The notes under the pieces were generated by a model. The model was not told where the DNA came from, searched no databases, and worked only from the letters and a program-made list of their open reading frames with translations. Of a stretch of DNA of 64,000 nt, positions 1 to 12,397 are shown piece after piece (positions within the stretch are counted from its first letter, which is position 1; the number at the start of each line of letters is the position of its first letter). Source of the stretch: Adineta ricciae (Eukaryota > Rotifera > Eurotatoria > Adinetida > Adinetidae); assembly GCA_905250025.1 (NCBI GenBank), contig CAJNOJ010000003.1, positions 248,001-312,000 on the forward strand. The letters are read 5' to 3'. A program made the position numbers and the translations under genes.

Positions 1-3000
1 TGCGTGGTCCACCGATTAAATCGTCGAGAATCTAAACAGAGTACTTTCCAGTTTACTTTTACATTCTGTATTTGAACTTACGTCCAGAAATAATGATCGA
101 TTGGTAACAATATCATCCCATGTTTGTATCGAATCACGTATAACATCTGGTAATTGCCATTGCGACAGCAAATCTTTGTGTAAACGTTCCAGAAATAGGT
201 CTCGTGTTGTTGTATCCGTTTTATTATTTGTCAAATAGCGATTCTCCAGAGATTTTAGTAAAGGTAAATTATATTCAACAAAACCAAGAAATTGATCGAG
301 TTCATAGTACGGTTGAATCAATTGTATGGTCGTTTTTCGACCATATTCGCTTAAACGACTCAATGTAGACCAACGAAGCAAGAATTGTTCTCTCGCATAT
401 TGAATATAATATTTTGCACCTGAAATGGATTGAAATTTAGTTCCGATCAATAAATTTCAGATACTTACGATCGAAATCTTTTTGGTAGAGAAAGAATGTT
501 GCCAATTCAAATGGATATTGTTTTTCAATATAGGATCGTTTAACGAATGTCGTTTCGGCATTACTAGTTGCTGCTGTATTATTCGATGTCGATGATAGAT
601 TATTAAAGAATTCGCATAGATCTTGTTGTTCTAATTGCTCTTGTTCAGTTCCGGATATTAATAATTTCAACTTCGAACGTATTGCATACGGCATCAGATA
701 GTTCAGTTGGTGTGCATTCGACCATAATGTGTCGAATGTTGTATCATCGATAAAGATATGTTTGGACATAATTGTCCAATTGTTCAGTTGATTACAACAG
801 TTTAGCATTGACTGTGTCCAAAATTCGTGTTCTAATTCAAGAACGGTATCTTGAGTTGAATCATCGACGAGAGGATATTGTTCTAAAGCTGTAACATAAC
901 TGTTTAAAGCTAAGAGGAAGTCAGCATGACTTTCTTCTTCAATTGCGCGTAGGGTAATGGATTTCAAGCCGGGTGTTTGAGAAAAGATTCCTCGAACATC
1001 GTCGTAATTTGCCGATGAACGATAACATTTCGCTAATTCAAGCCATTGATCAATTTTCTTGTATAACTGCTTACTAAGATCAGGATCTGATTTCAATTTT
1101 TTCTTCAATGGTCCATGAAGCAACTGATTAGACTCGATCTGTTGACTGAATCGTATGAAATATTCGATTGTTAATATGCCAACTGATTCTAAATGACTTG
1201 CGATTGCTGAGGCGCTGATGTATTGCGCAGAGATCTGAATCTGTTGAGGCTTGGAGAGAACAATATCAAGTAGTGCAGCAACGAACGATGGATAGAAGAT
1301 TTCCGATTGAGATAACATCACATCGAAGCGATATTGAATCGTCCGCAACAAATCATAATATTCATCTGACGATAATCGATCTTCTAAAGCGTTGAGCATG
1401 GATGTGAACAAACTCGCATAAAGTAAACGTGCTGTATGATTATCGTATTGTGCAAGCGCTTGCAAAGGTATGATGATATCACTGTAACGGATCTGAATAT
1501 CGGGTAATTCACCAATGCGATAGGTGCGATACTTTTCAACTTGATTTTCTTGCTTAAGCTTGATTTCACTGAGAAATTGTTTCTCGTTTTGTTTCTTTTC
1601 GTTTTGTTTCCGAGCGAAATATGCAGCTAGAAAAGAATGGAGAGATCTAATCTATGTCTTCGCAATGCAATATACGAACCATGCAATTGTCCGGAATCTT
1701 TAAGAAATCTTCGCTTCAATCGAAATATATCATCATCATCTTCGTCGGCTTGCTGTGTTTGTGTTACTATTGCATTATTTGTCTTCGGTTTTTTATCAAC
1801 ATCCACAATTAACGAAGTCGTCTTTCGCGGTTGTGTTGACAATGTTGGTAAAGCGAACGTATTTGTTGAATCAAGCGTACTAGTTTGTTTAAGCCAATTG
1901 TAATTCGTACCATTGTCCAACATTTGAGTTGGGACAAATTGTTGACGACCGGACATTTCTTGAGTTTGTAGAATCATCGGCGTTTGTGACACCTGTTCTC
2001 CATTACTCTGATGATTACTATTCTCACTTAATGTTTGCATGAATTGTACCGGATCCATTGTCATTAGATTCGTATTCGTCGTTGATAGCGACGATGAATC
2101 GAGACTTGATGTTTGCGACTGTAATGTGAATAAAGGTATCATGTATGTATGATGACGTTGACGCCAGTTGCATGCTAACGGAAATTCTTGAAATAAACAT
2201 TTGTCCAACGGATTCTCGAATATGAAATGATTGTAATCCGAATTATGTGTAGTACGTTCAAGAAGAAAATTTGTACAATAATTTAGATATTCATTTTCAG
2301 TCTTCATCGAATACATTTGATCGACCAGAGCCAGGAGACGATGATGCGATAGAGTACTCAACCGTTTCGGATCACACCAGAAATTTCGACAATTCACACG
2401 GATATATTCGTTTTTACTTGATAGTAATTGAAGTAATTGCTCCCGAACATGATGATAGAATGATTCGGACAGCGGTGTAATCGTCTTTTGAATTTCTTTT
2501 GTTAGATAGTTCGTTATATAATCATACATCCATTTGTAAATTTCAAGTGTCCAGGTTTGACATTCATTCGGACCGTCAACAGATAGAACCTGAGCAATCT
2601 CATATAGTTGTTCATGAGTTAAATTTGGTAATAATTTATGCAGTAAACGTAAGGCAACGGCACGAATGCCAAAGTCTCTGAAAAAAAGAGAAGATTTTCG
2701 TCGTATTGCTTTGCAAATTAGAAGTTTATTTACTTGTGAATGAGGATATCCAATATTCCTGCGGCGCGTAATTCTAAATACGCTGATTCGAATTCAGTGA
2801 TATTGGCAATTAACGCTTCCAAACATTCGATCTTTAAATCTCCATACATTTTCTTCAAACCAAATATTAATTTATTCATCACACTATAAATTCCAAATAC
2901 ACAATTTAGAAATTTCAAACTAATTTACTCGCTTACGATTTCTCAACAATTTGTGGATAATGCTTTTGAATCGAATAAATGCATGTCACATATATATCTT

Positions 3001-6000
3001 GCAAGCCTTGACTGTTGTACCACTTCAATATGGAATTAACTTGTTCTAATAGTCGTTCACTTGATTCTTGTTTGATTTTTCGCACGTTGAGTAGCATACC
3101 GATGACTTCGGCCGCTGCAGCATAAATAGTCCGATAAGTATTCTTCATATTCTTTAAAATTGTGTCATGAAATTTATCTTCGGTTAGATCATTTGGTAAA
3201 CTCGACAAAATTGAGCCGGTTGTCACTGGTATGGCGTTGCCTGTCGGTGTTGGTGGAATGTAGTATGGTAAAATTTCATTAGCTAGTAAGATTCCGATTA
3301 GCGAAAGGCCAATTGCATTTTGTTTCGATTTCAAATCTGTTTCAGCAATCAATTTATATAAGATCAACGTTGGAGCATGAATACGTTCTTTCCAACATTC
3401 GACTAACTTCTTAATTAAGTCTAAATTTGATTTCATGACAACAGGGTTTCGATGTGAACAATTGGCAAAAAGATACTCAACAAGGCGTTGAACAGCTGTC
3501 GAATCCAGTTCACTTGGTATAGCTTGTGTATGCCAAGATAGAAGAATTACAATTGTATCGATAATAAATGTATTCAACCCTTCCGAAGAATTTTCAAACA
3601 TTTGATTACACATGTGAATAATTGGTGTTAACCAATAGCGTGCGTAAGGTTTAAATATCGTATGGGTATGAATGATTAAACGCATAAGAAATAATTTGAT
3701 GTTAAATGCTAATAACGGATCACTGAATTTCTTGTACAAACATATCATCCATGCTGGCATATCGGCTGACTGTGATAGATTATCATAACGCGGGATGATT
3801 CCACTGGTTTCCATATGTTTTAATAAGCAAACCATGGGCACCATAGAGGGATGAAGGTTGAGTTCGTCCATCTCCATATCAATAAATTCCGAACCGATTT
3901 CATCGTCTGAGCCTTCGATTAGCGCGGGTCCGTCATAATCTTTCTGTTGAAACGATAGATTTGTTGTCGACTGTTCTGTTAACGAAGTGGAAAGACTCTT
4001 ATTCAAGTCATTGTGTTGTTGATTGACAGCAGCTGACGTAAAATCAAATACAGCTAATTCATCAGTCAGACTACTACCGAATAAATATTGCGACGACAGA
4101 TACCGCGGTGTACTAGCAAGACGTTGTTGTTGACTGGGATCATTCGACTTCGATGCTGTCAAGATTTTTTTGCACAAAATATTTAATAATGTACGCTTAT
4201 CTTTCTTGTAATATCGTTCTAATTCGAGTGGAAATGTATATTTGTGATCTGGATCGATCAAATTTTCGAAAACTTGTTCATCCTTGGCTGGATTCGCATC
4301 GAAGATGAACGCTTTGTAAAGTTTGGCCTCGGTTTGAGTGCAAATAAGTAACGATATCAGACAATTGAACGAACTTGTAGCCAATGCCCGAATCAAATGA
4401 ATTTTAATTTGTTTTTCAACTGTATGGATTCCAGCTAACATCATATCTAATGATTTTATTGGTTTTCCATCTACAAATTGTCCTCGGGCCTTTGTAATCA
4501 CATGTTTCGTCAATTCTTTTCCATCAAAGTGTTCACCGATTTTAATTGCGGCCAATGGAGTTTCGACATTTAAAAATTTTCGTGCTTCTTCTTGTTTCTT
4601 CACATGATCGTAAAAAGCTCGTGCGATCGAAGAACTCATACCGAAAACGTCATCCTTGTTCAGAATTGTATACATATGGTCGATTAAACGATATGTACAA
4701 ACTTTATTGATCAGTATTGACATTAACGCGGCGGATGTTAGATCAAGTTTCACATCCAGTTCGTCGATAACTAATGTGCAGATGTATTTCTTGTAGAACT
4801 CGATTAATGTGATTTTTCTGACTGATGTGAGAATTTTGAGAATTAATTTCTCTAATGCATTTAAACGATGTTCCGTGCGAAACAGGGAATTCTTGCCGAA
4901 AATGATCGAATAGATATAATCAAGTAGATTACTTTGCTTTTGATGGTCATTAAGTTTAATCACATATCGGCTGATCGACAGAAGAATTTCTTCTTCGAAA
5001 ACATGGCGCTGTTCGCAGCATAACATCCAGATCAACAGTTCGAACAAGATAAATGACGATGATAATTCCAATGCGGAAAGTATCTTTCGAATGGCCGCTT
5101 GATAATCATGATATTCTTGTGTACCCGGAGGAAATTCCGTGCTTTTCAACGGAAAACAATCAGCTGTAAATGTGTGCAATGTTCGGCAGAGGTCAATAGA
5201 CCATTGCTTTCGTTTTTCTTCACATAGATTTTCATCTGTGTCAATAGCAGCAAAAAATGCTAATAGGTCGAGTAAACGTGTCTTAAATGTTAAATTCAAT
5301 TGTTTGTCAATTAAGAGTGCTAAGTACATTTGCGAAATATAATCAAATTGTTCATGAGTAATCAATCGATGGCTATCGATGATAAAAGTTTTCGTCAGTA
5401 ATGTGACAATTAATAGTTTATCGTCGAGATTCGTCGAAGAGCAAAGCGAAGAGAATTGCGGCCAACATGTGTAAATTCCATCGACAAATTGTCGACCGAA
5501 TTGTTGACGGATATCTTTCTCACGGCTACATAAATCAAGAACTGTACTTAGGAAGGCGACTGTGGGACGGCATTGTTCAATCGAATTGATTTCACCGACA
5601 TTATCTGTGATGAAATGTGGCGTTGTACCAAGCCAACTGGTTATTTGATGTTTGAACAACGTTAGAAGATAAGTGCCGATTGTTGTCATTCCTGAATCGG
5701 TATGAATACGATTGGATTGAAAGAAATAGGATAAAACTTCACTTGGCTAACAAACACGAAAAGATACCGAGGTAATCTATTAAAGATGATCTTTGTTACT
5801 TTGATGCCGAGATAGATTATGTAATCGAAAAGAGACTGTAGAGCACGTTGGATATCAACAGTCAAAACAAGATTTGCTTTGTCGAAGTCATCTTCATGAC
5901 TGATCATCTTCTACAAATGAAGTACAAAGTAGAATTGTTAGAGAAAAAGGAAATCTTCGTACCGTTAACATGATAGTCCAAAGTTCCATCGCATAAGATT

Positions 6001-9000
6001 CTGATTGCTTTGGTTTTGCTAATAGGCGAACGTCATGAAGGAGGCGATAACCACGAGATAGTGTAAAAATCATTGGCCACCGAATGATATTTTGTTGTAA
6101 TTCACTCATTAAGTTATACGGTCTAAAAATACGCGTAAAGTAGTAGTCAAATAGCTTTTCAAATTACCCATCGGTTTTCGTCATCTCCAATGCAATATCA
6201 TAGAAAGGTTGTAATAGATGATCAGGTAAATGGTTTGTCATAGATTTCAGTAGATTCGTAATCTAAACGAATAGGTGTTTGAAAGAAAAAGAGAATCTCT
6301 TCGCATACTCGTTCTGGTAATTTCTTATTGATTTCTTCATTGTTGATGTCGAAGCCAAGTTGTGTTGGATTTAACACACAAGTTAAGATTAATTTGACTA
6401 AATCCTGACTGTAGAATGAAGTATCGATGGCTCGTATGGTATCCTGAGGATATTTTGACCACAGTGCCGTAATGAAATTGAGTAAACGAACAATAACTGT
6501 GCACTTCGCACTACAAGAACAAAGCGATGTTTTCCATAGACATTTCTGTTGATCTTTGTCTTACGTTTCAAACTGATTGATATCCGTTGGCGTGAATACT
6601 TGTGGTTGATTTGAAGACGGAAAGTACGCAACAAGATCCGATAGTGTACTCATGGAAATCTTACTAACAAAATAGGACAAAGCAACAATGAAACGGCTCT
6701 GTTGATTATTATCTATAGAAAATCCACTGAAATGCATATTATTCTGTTGGAAGAAAGATCTACCTTGAAAGAGGAGCGGATTGAGAAAACCTTGAGAAAA
6801 TATCCAAGTATAACAATCTAGTGAAGCAATTATGGTATCAAGCCATTGATGAACCATAGAAATTGAGAATTGTTCACCCATATCGATTAGATATGGTTGA
6901 TTTGCTAGATTTGCTTTAAATTTGGTTTTCTTTTCTTTGTTCAATGTTCCTTCGAACCTAAGCAAAAAGAATTCGTCGAAAATAATAATAATAATAATAA
7001 CAATCGAATGATTCACCGTTCAATGAAATAGATGTTGCCATCTGATTGAACTTTTAATTCAAAATATTCTCGTATTGATCGAATACCTTCAGTTTCAATT
7101 CAATGAAAATTTGTTCAAATGTTTCAAGTAACAAAATCTCATCTCCTACCTGGTAGTAGTGGAATGAATGTGCAAACTAGTTCGATACATTTTCGTCGAC
7201 ATTCAGTTTCGATTCTTCCACATTGTCGAAGTAACCAACGAACAGCAACATCGAGCGTGGCTTCTGACCACGATCTAAGATAGTAATGTTAATCTTAAAA
7301 TACTGCCGACGAACAACGAAATCTTACGGTGGACGATGGCGCTTTGGTGTTTCTTTAACGAATATTGAGGATTTTTCTTTGATGATTCGTTGCATATGAG
7401 ATAAAGCTGCAATGGCTTGTTGTTGAGTACCTGTAAAGAAGATCAACAATATTGATAGATATCATTGTCAAGTTCTCTTACCTAACGATGGATTATCACT
7501 CTGTGCAATTGACAAACTTTCGACAAAAACATAGAGCAATTGAAGTGTATAGACATCGACTAGCACTTCCGATTCTCTACAAAATTATAGTCAAATTTCT
7601 TGATCAGAACAAACAATTGAAAATATTTTTCTACCGATAGAGCGTATAAATAGAATTCCATGCTAATGTCGATCCGAGTCTTTTGAAACTGTTTGGATGC
7701 ATAGAGAAACTGATAATACGTTTCAAGATTGACGTCGCATTTTTCAAATACGATGATTGATCATAGCCACCAGCATGTTTAACAGTCCATTTGAGAAATT
7801 CTCTCAGACAAATACCACTGAAATCTCGAATGGATGCGTTTCGTCCAGAAATCATTCCATCCTAGAATATCTCATTGAAATCGACATATTTTCCAAAGAT
7901 GAGATCAAACCATGAAAGTGTCGAGCATAGACATTGTCTCTGGATTTTCGTAGTTTTGATTTTTTGTAAACCAATGAATCATTTGGATCATGAACGTAGT
8001 AAACAATGTTTTTGTAAACTAGAAACTATTCACGATAAAACATAATAAACATTTACATCTCTTACAGTATCGGAATCACATGAAAGCTCGAGTACAGCTG
8101 GAAACAAATGAGCATAGAGCTTTTCGTACGATGCCTATGTGTACATAAATAAGGAAATGAGAACTATTTTATGAAAGCAAACGAATACACACAGCAGCGT
8201 TGCTTCGATTATTCGCATTTTTCCCGATCATATAGAGCATGATGGATTGAAGTAATTCACAAGCTGTGATTTTGGCTTGTCGATCTGAACTGTGCAACGC
8301 CAGATCAACAATACGTGGAAGGAAAATATCTAAACAGTAGACGTAGGATTCGATACAAAGGGCGAAGAATCAAAATACCAAGATGAATTGTTGGTTTAAT
8401 GTCATCGAATGGAACGTTGAAAGTCAAATGATTTTCATTGTCCCATGCTACAGCTTCTTTGACTAAATAATTTGAAGTGTCATCAATCAGATAATGACTG
8501 GTTCGATTGCCCAATGAACCAAGATATTTCAGTATGCGAAATTGAACTCGACGAATGTCACTGTCTTCGAATAGCTAAAAGTAAAACACTATGAGTTCGA
8601 GTTCGAATTTACAATTCGAATCATACGTGTTTGATCTGTTTGGTTTTTTTCAACATTCTTGTTGGTAGAATCGTTCTACTTTTCGAGTTCAATCGTGTTT
8701 TTTCTTGTAAAGATGAGATGATTGCTCGAACATTCACATCGTCACCTACGGATGCAAAAAACACATACATAAAGTTGTTTTCTTCGACACGATGAGTATT
8801 GGCATTACCTTGATCATGAGATAAACGTAGAAAATCATCGAGATGTGGTAATATTTGATTGTAAAAATTCGGTAGATTTAACGATGTCGACTGTGACCAT
8901 CGTTCAAGACTATTGATCGTTTGTTCAGCTAATGGCAAATAAGTTAAACCGATATTCAATGCAAGCTAAAATATGGCCAGAATGAAAACGTTGTTTTTCT

Positions 9001-12000
9001 CGAAGGTTTCTCTCTCGTTTACTTGGATTGCTGGAACATAATCAGCAAAATCATAATCAATACATTCCGAAGGCAAGGAAATGATGAATTGTAAGCATGA
9101 AATCAAAAGATCATCTCGATATTGTTTTTGCCGCGATAGGACTTCGTGTGCAAATCGTCGTGCCAGTGTATTAACTGATGTTACCTGTTCATTTTCAATC
9201 ATATCTGTTTCCATCATTTCGATTCCACCGCGAGTTGTCGGAATAGCTCGATCGGACTAGTCAAATAGTAAAATATTGATATGGAACAATAAGAAGAAAT
9301 AAAGTACTTTGAAATAATTTAATTTTAAACATATATTCATCACTAAAGTGGCAAATCGATACAGACCGCTAACTAACGGATACCTATGTTAGAATAAATG
9401 TTAAAGGTGAACTGTCAATGTTAAATTTACTTGGTGGAAACGGTGATGATGTCATACAGAAATCGAAATATCCATTTTTGAAATAAATCAGGTGATTGTT
9501 CTGGTAGTAGATCCCTATAAAACAGAAGAAAACGTTTGATGAAAGTATGCGATTGACTTTTTTTACTGGCAAAAATCGACGAGATTGTAGAATATTTCGA
9601 AATCTTTAGGTTTGACAGGTTTCATTCCAAAAACCGGATCAGTTGTTGTTGTTCCATCGTCATTTTCACTCTACACGTTCATTTATAACAAATAAAAGCA
9701 CGAGAACTGATCTAGTCTTACTTCCGGTTTTTCTTTTTCAACACTCAGATCAAGTCGGTCGATAATATGTAAAATTGAATCAATCATTTCATCGTATAAC
9801 GAAACGAGCATGTTTTGTCGATCAAATATTGGATATGCATTTGTATCGAATTCTTTCAATGAAGTTACATTCAGAACTGTCTTCCATAACGGAATATAGT
9901 TTTCATAGGTAATTGTTTTTCCAATAGCAATAAGAGATTTCGCTTTGTCGTCAGGTAGGTCGGGTTCAACATCTTCTAATTGTTGTTCGACAGTAGATTT
10001 CAGTGGATGTGAACAACAACGAATGATCGCTTGGCTTACTGAAATAGAAAAATAGCGGAGTACAAACTTGTAATAGCGAGCAAGTTTTACCAATTCGTGT
10101 TAGAAATGGCTTGTAACACATCGGTTTCGTTTGTAAAGCTAAAATCATTTTAATTACAGATGAACATGTGGTTGCTTGTGGTTTTGGTTGATAACGTGGA
10201 TAATAATCGATGGTCATTACAGTTAAACGTTCTAAAGGTCCAAGGAATTCTTCCCCAATCTAGACAACAGTATGCTGAATTTGTTTTGCTTAATCAAACA
10301 ATTTATCTTACGTTTGTCATTTCAATAATAATCGCTGAAAGTGCATCAAGTAGATTGGGTAAAGCATAGAAACGTTCATCGAACACATCTGATGCTTGTG
10401 ACAATGTGATTGTCGGCATGGCGATTTGTTCGCATCGTTGAATGAGACCAACAAACATGAATTTGACATCTTCATCAGTGCCATACAATTTACACGCCTT
10501 CAAAACACGAATGTCAATCGAAAGAAACCATCTAATACAAAAATAATCGTCTTACATTTGCGAAAATGCCGTAACCACGAATACCCATGGCTAAATCTCG
10601 AATCTCCAGTTCAGGTGAATCAATTTTATCTCGAAACTCTTTGATGAAATATTGAAATGTTTGTACAGCACGGCGACGTTGTTCCGGCGTGTTCACGTTC
10701 GTTTCTTTCAAAGCATTCGCTACCTGGAAATAAATGCATTCAAGTTAGTAACTATCCACCTTCTCAACTTACTCCAAGTAAAAACGTATCATAAGCTCGT
10801 TGTGCAATTTTTTTCACATCATAATTATCATGAGCATTCCATGCACGAAGACAACGAAGTATATCAGGATAATCATCATAGAGATATACAGTAAACAATG
10901 TCGAATGTTGAGCAAATAATTCCAATCCAGCTATGATCAAGTTCATGATTACATTGAGAGAAAATATGTTGTCTCAATTACCTTTAACTAATGCATATCG
11001 ATTGAGATTGGTTTGATCTTGCGTTTGAATTGCTCGTGATGCGTAAATATAGACACGTTTTAAATTAGATTCACACCGAATCTGCTCTTCTTTAATTCGC
11101 TTATCCTCGTCCTTACTCTTTGTTCGAGTCAACGAAGGTTGTTGAACTAATGCAAATCTACATTGAATTATATGACTAACTCATGACGATTAGTTTACCT
11201 GGAGTAGATGACGGCACAAAGTTGTATAGATAATAGATAAGACCTTCCATAGCGCCAGCAGCAATTAACATTTCGAATTTGACAGCATCTCGGACGAGCT
11301 AGAATCGGTTAGAATCAGTTCTATTCAGTGATCGAGCTCCTTGGTACATACCTGTTCATGTAAGTATTTCAAATACTGTCCCAATAACAGTGGATCAGAA
11401 TATTTGCGCATGTGTTCAGGAAAGTATTTACATAATAATCCCAAAAAAGCCAATGAAAGTCCCTTGACTAAATGAAATATAGATTGATGGGTCATGTGTA
11501 CATAAAAATTACTTGTTGCTGTTGTTTTTGAACTTTGCAATCCAATCAGGTCGAGGAAAGTCGTGGCCATTTTGTCGATTTCGTTTTCCATGTCAAGAAA
11601 TCCAGCACTTAATTCGATCAACTAAACTCGATAGATTTTAATGAATTATCTCGTTTGCTTCTGACGACTTTACTTGTGATAGAACAGGAAAAATTGCCGC
11701 ACGTACATCAGACGCACCATCGACATTAAAAATTGTTAACAGAACTGATTTCAGCTCAACAGCATGTGAAAGAATCTTATTCGACGCAGTCTCGACAAAA
11801 AATTTCAGAAATTGAAGAATTTCAATCTTCGTTTTCTTCAACTAAACACCAAAAGAAATTAAATGACTTTCCTCATAAAAAGAGCATATCTACTTCAGGT
11901 TTTGAACATGCGCGTCGAAGAAACGTTAGTATATTCTTTTGTCCACTGAACAAGGCGGATGAACACATTGCTAAAATTCAACTAAATACGCATTTAACAG

Positions 12001-12180
12001 AGAAATCTTATTGATACCTGTTTGCATGGGTGATGGTTGTTCAGAATAAGCTTGAGCTAAATCAGCTACAAGTGTCGCACATTGTTCGTCAATGTCGGGA
12101 ATTTCGCGAAGTCGATCGAGATGATCATGCAATTCGGCGATATAATTATCGAAATTTGACGTTCCGGAATGATCCGTCAT
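1..12180 (-). CDS. PRKDC: DNA-dependent protein kinase catalytic subunit (DNA-PKcs), copy 1, 3' end outside window
   Basis: DNA-PKcs is the giant PI3K-like kinase that binds Ku at DNA double-strand breaks and drives non-homologous end joining. Many exons read leftward from ATG at 12180; introns are short. Landmarks recalled from vertebrate DNA-PKcs appear in order: [12 protein letters not shown] (near 10450), YVPAIQ (near 9040), [14 protein letters not shown] (near 8270), [10 protein letters not shown] (near 7670), a 918-aa exon at 2933-5689 with [12 protein letters not shown] and LVECWKER, then CRNFW, LLAL and [10 protein letters not shown] (1627-2529), and the start of the FAT region (16-1465). 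The FAT remainder, kinase and FATC parts lie left of position 1. An SQ/TQ-rich segment matches the human Thr2609 autophosphorylation cluster. No disrupting mutation was seen. The start is supported by a conserved ATG in both copies followed by a clean exon and donor. Confidence 0.93.
6979..7001. repeat. ATA microsatellite in a DNA-PKcs intron
   Basis: A short run of ATA units lies in an intron of copy-1 DNA-PKcs. The matching run in copy 2 (about 44109-44126) has fewer units, so it is a length marker that distinguishes the two copies. Confidence 0.85.
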
Positions 12181-12397
12181 GTTTCGAACTGATTAAATGA
12201 TCAAGAAAAAAATCCGCACTTAACAAAGGCCCTCTTTTGGACGAATAAGAAAATACATTACTGACATCTGACTGTGTGAACAGAAACTATAGAGGATATA
12301 ACTAAGAAAAAAACTTTGAGTTTATGTGAATAATGTCGAAACGCGTTGAAATGAATGAGATTTATTTGTAGACATCTCCGACATTGAGAAAAACGAA
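12181..12397. promoter_or_regulatory. Divergent promoter region between DNA-PKcs and CEP104, copy 1
   Basis: Only 217 bp separate the DNA-PKcs start codon (minus strand, 12180) from the CEP104 start codon (plus strand, 12398). Both 5' UTRs and any core promoter must fit here, so a shared bidirectional promoter is the simplest reading. The spacing is retained in copy 2 (218 bp). No clear TATA box with good placement was seen. This is inferred from layout only. Confidence 0.6.
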
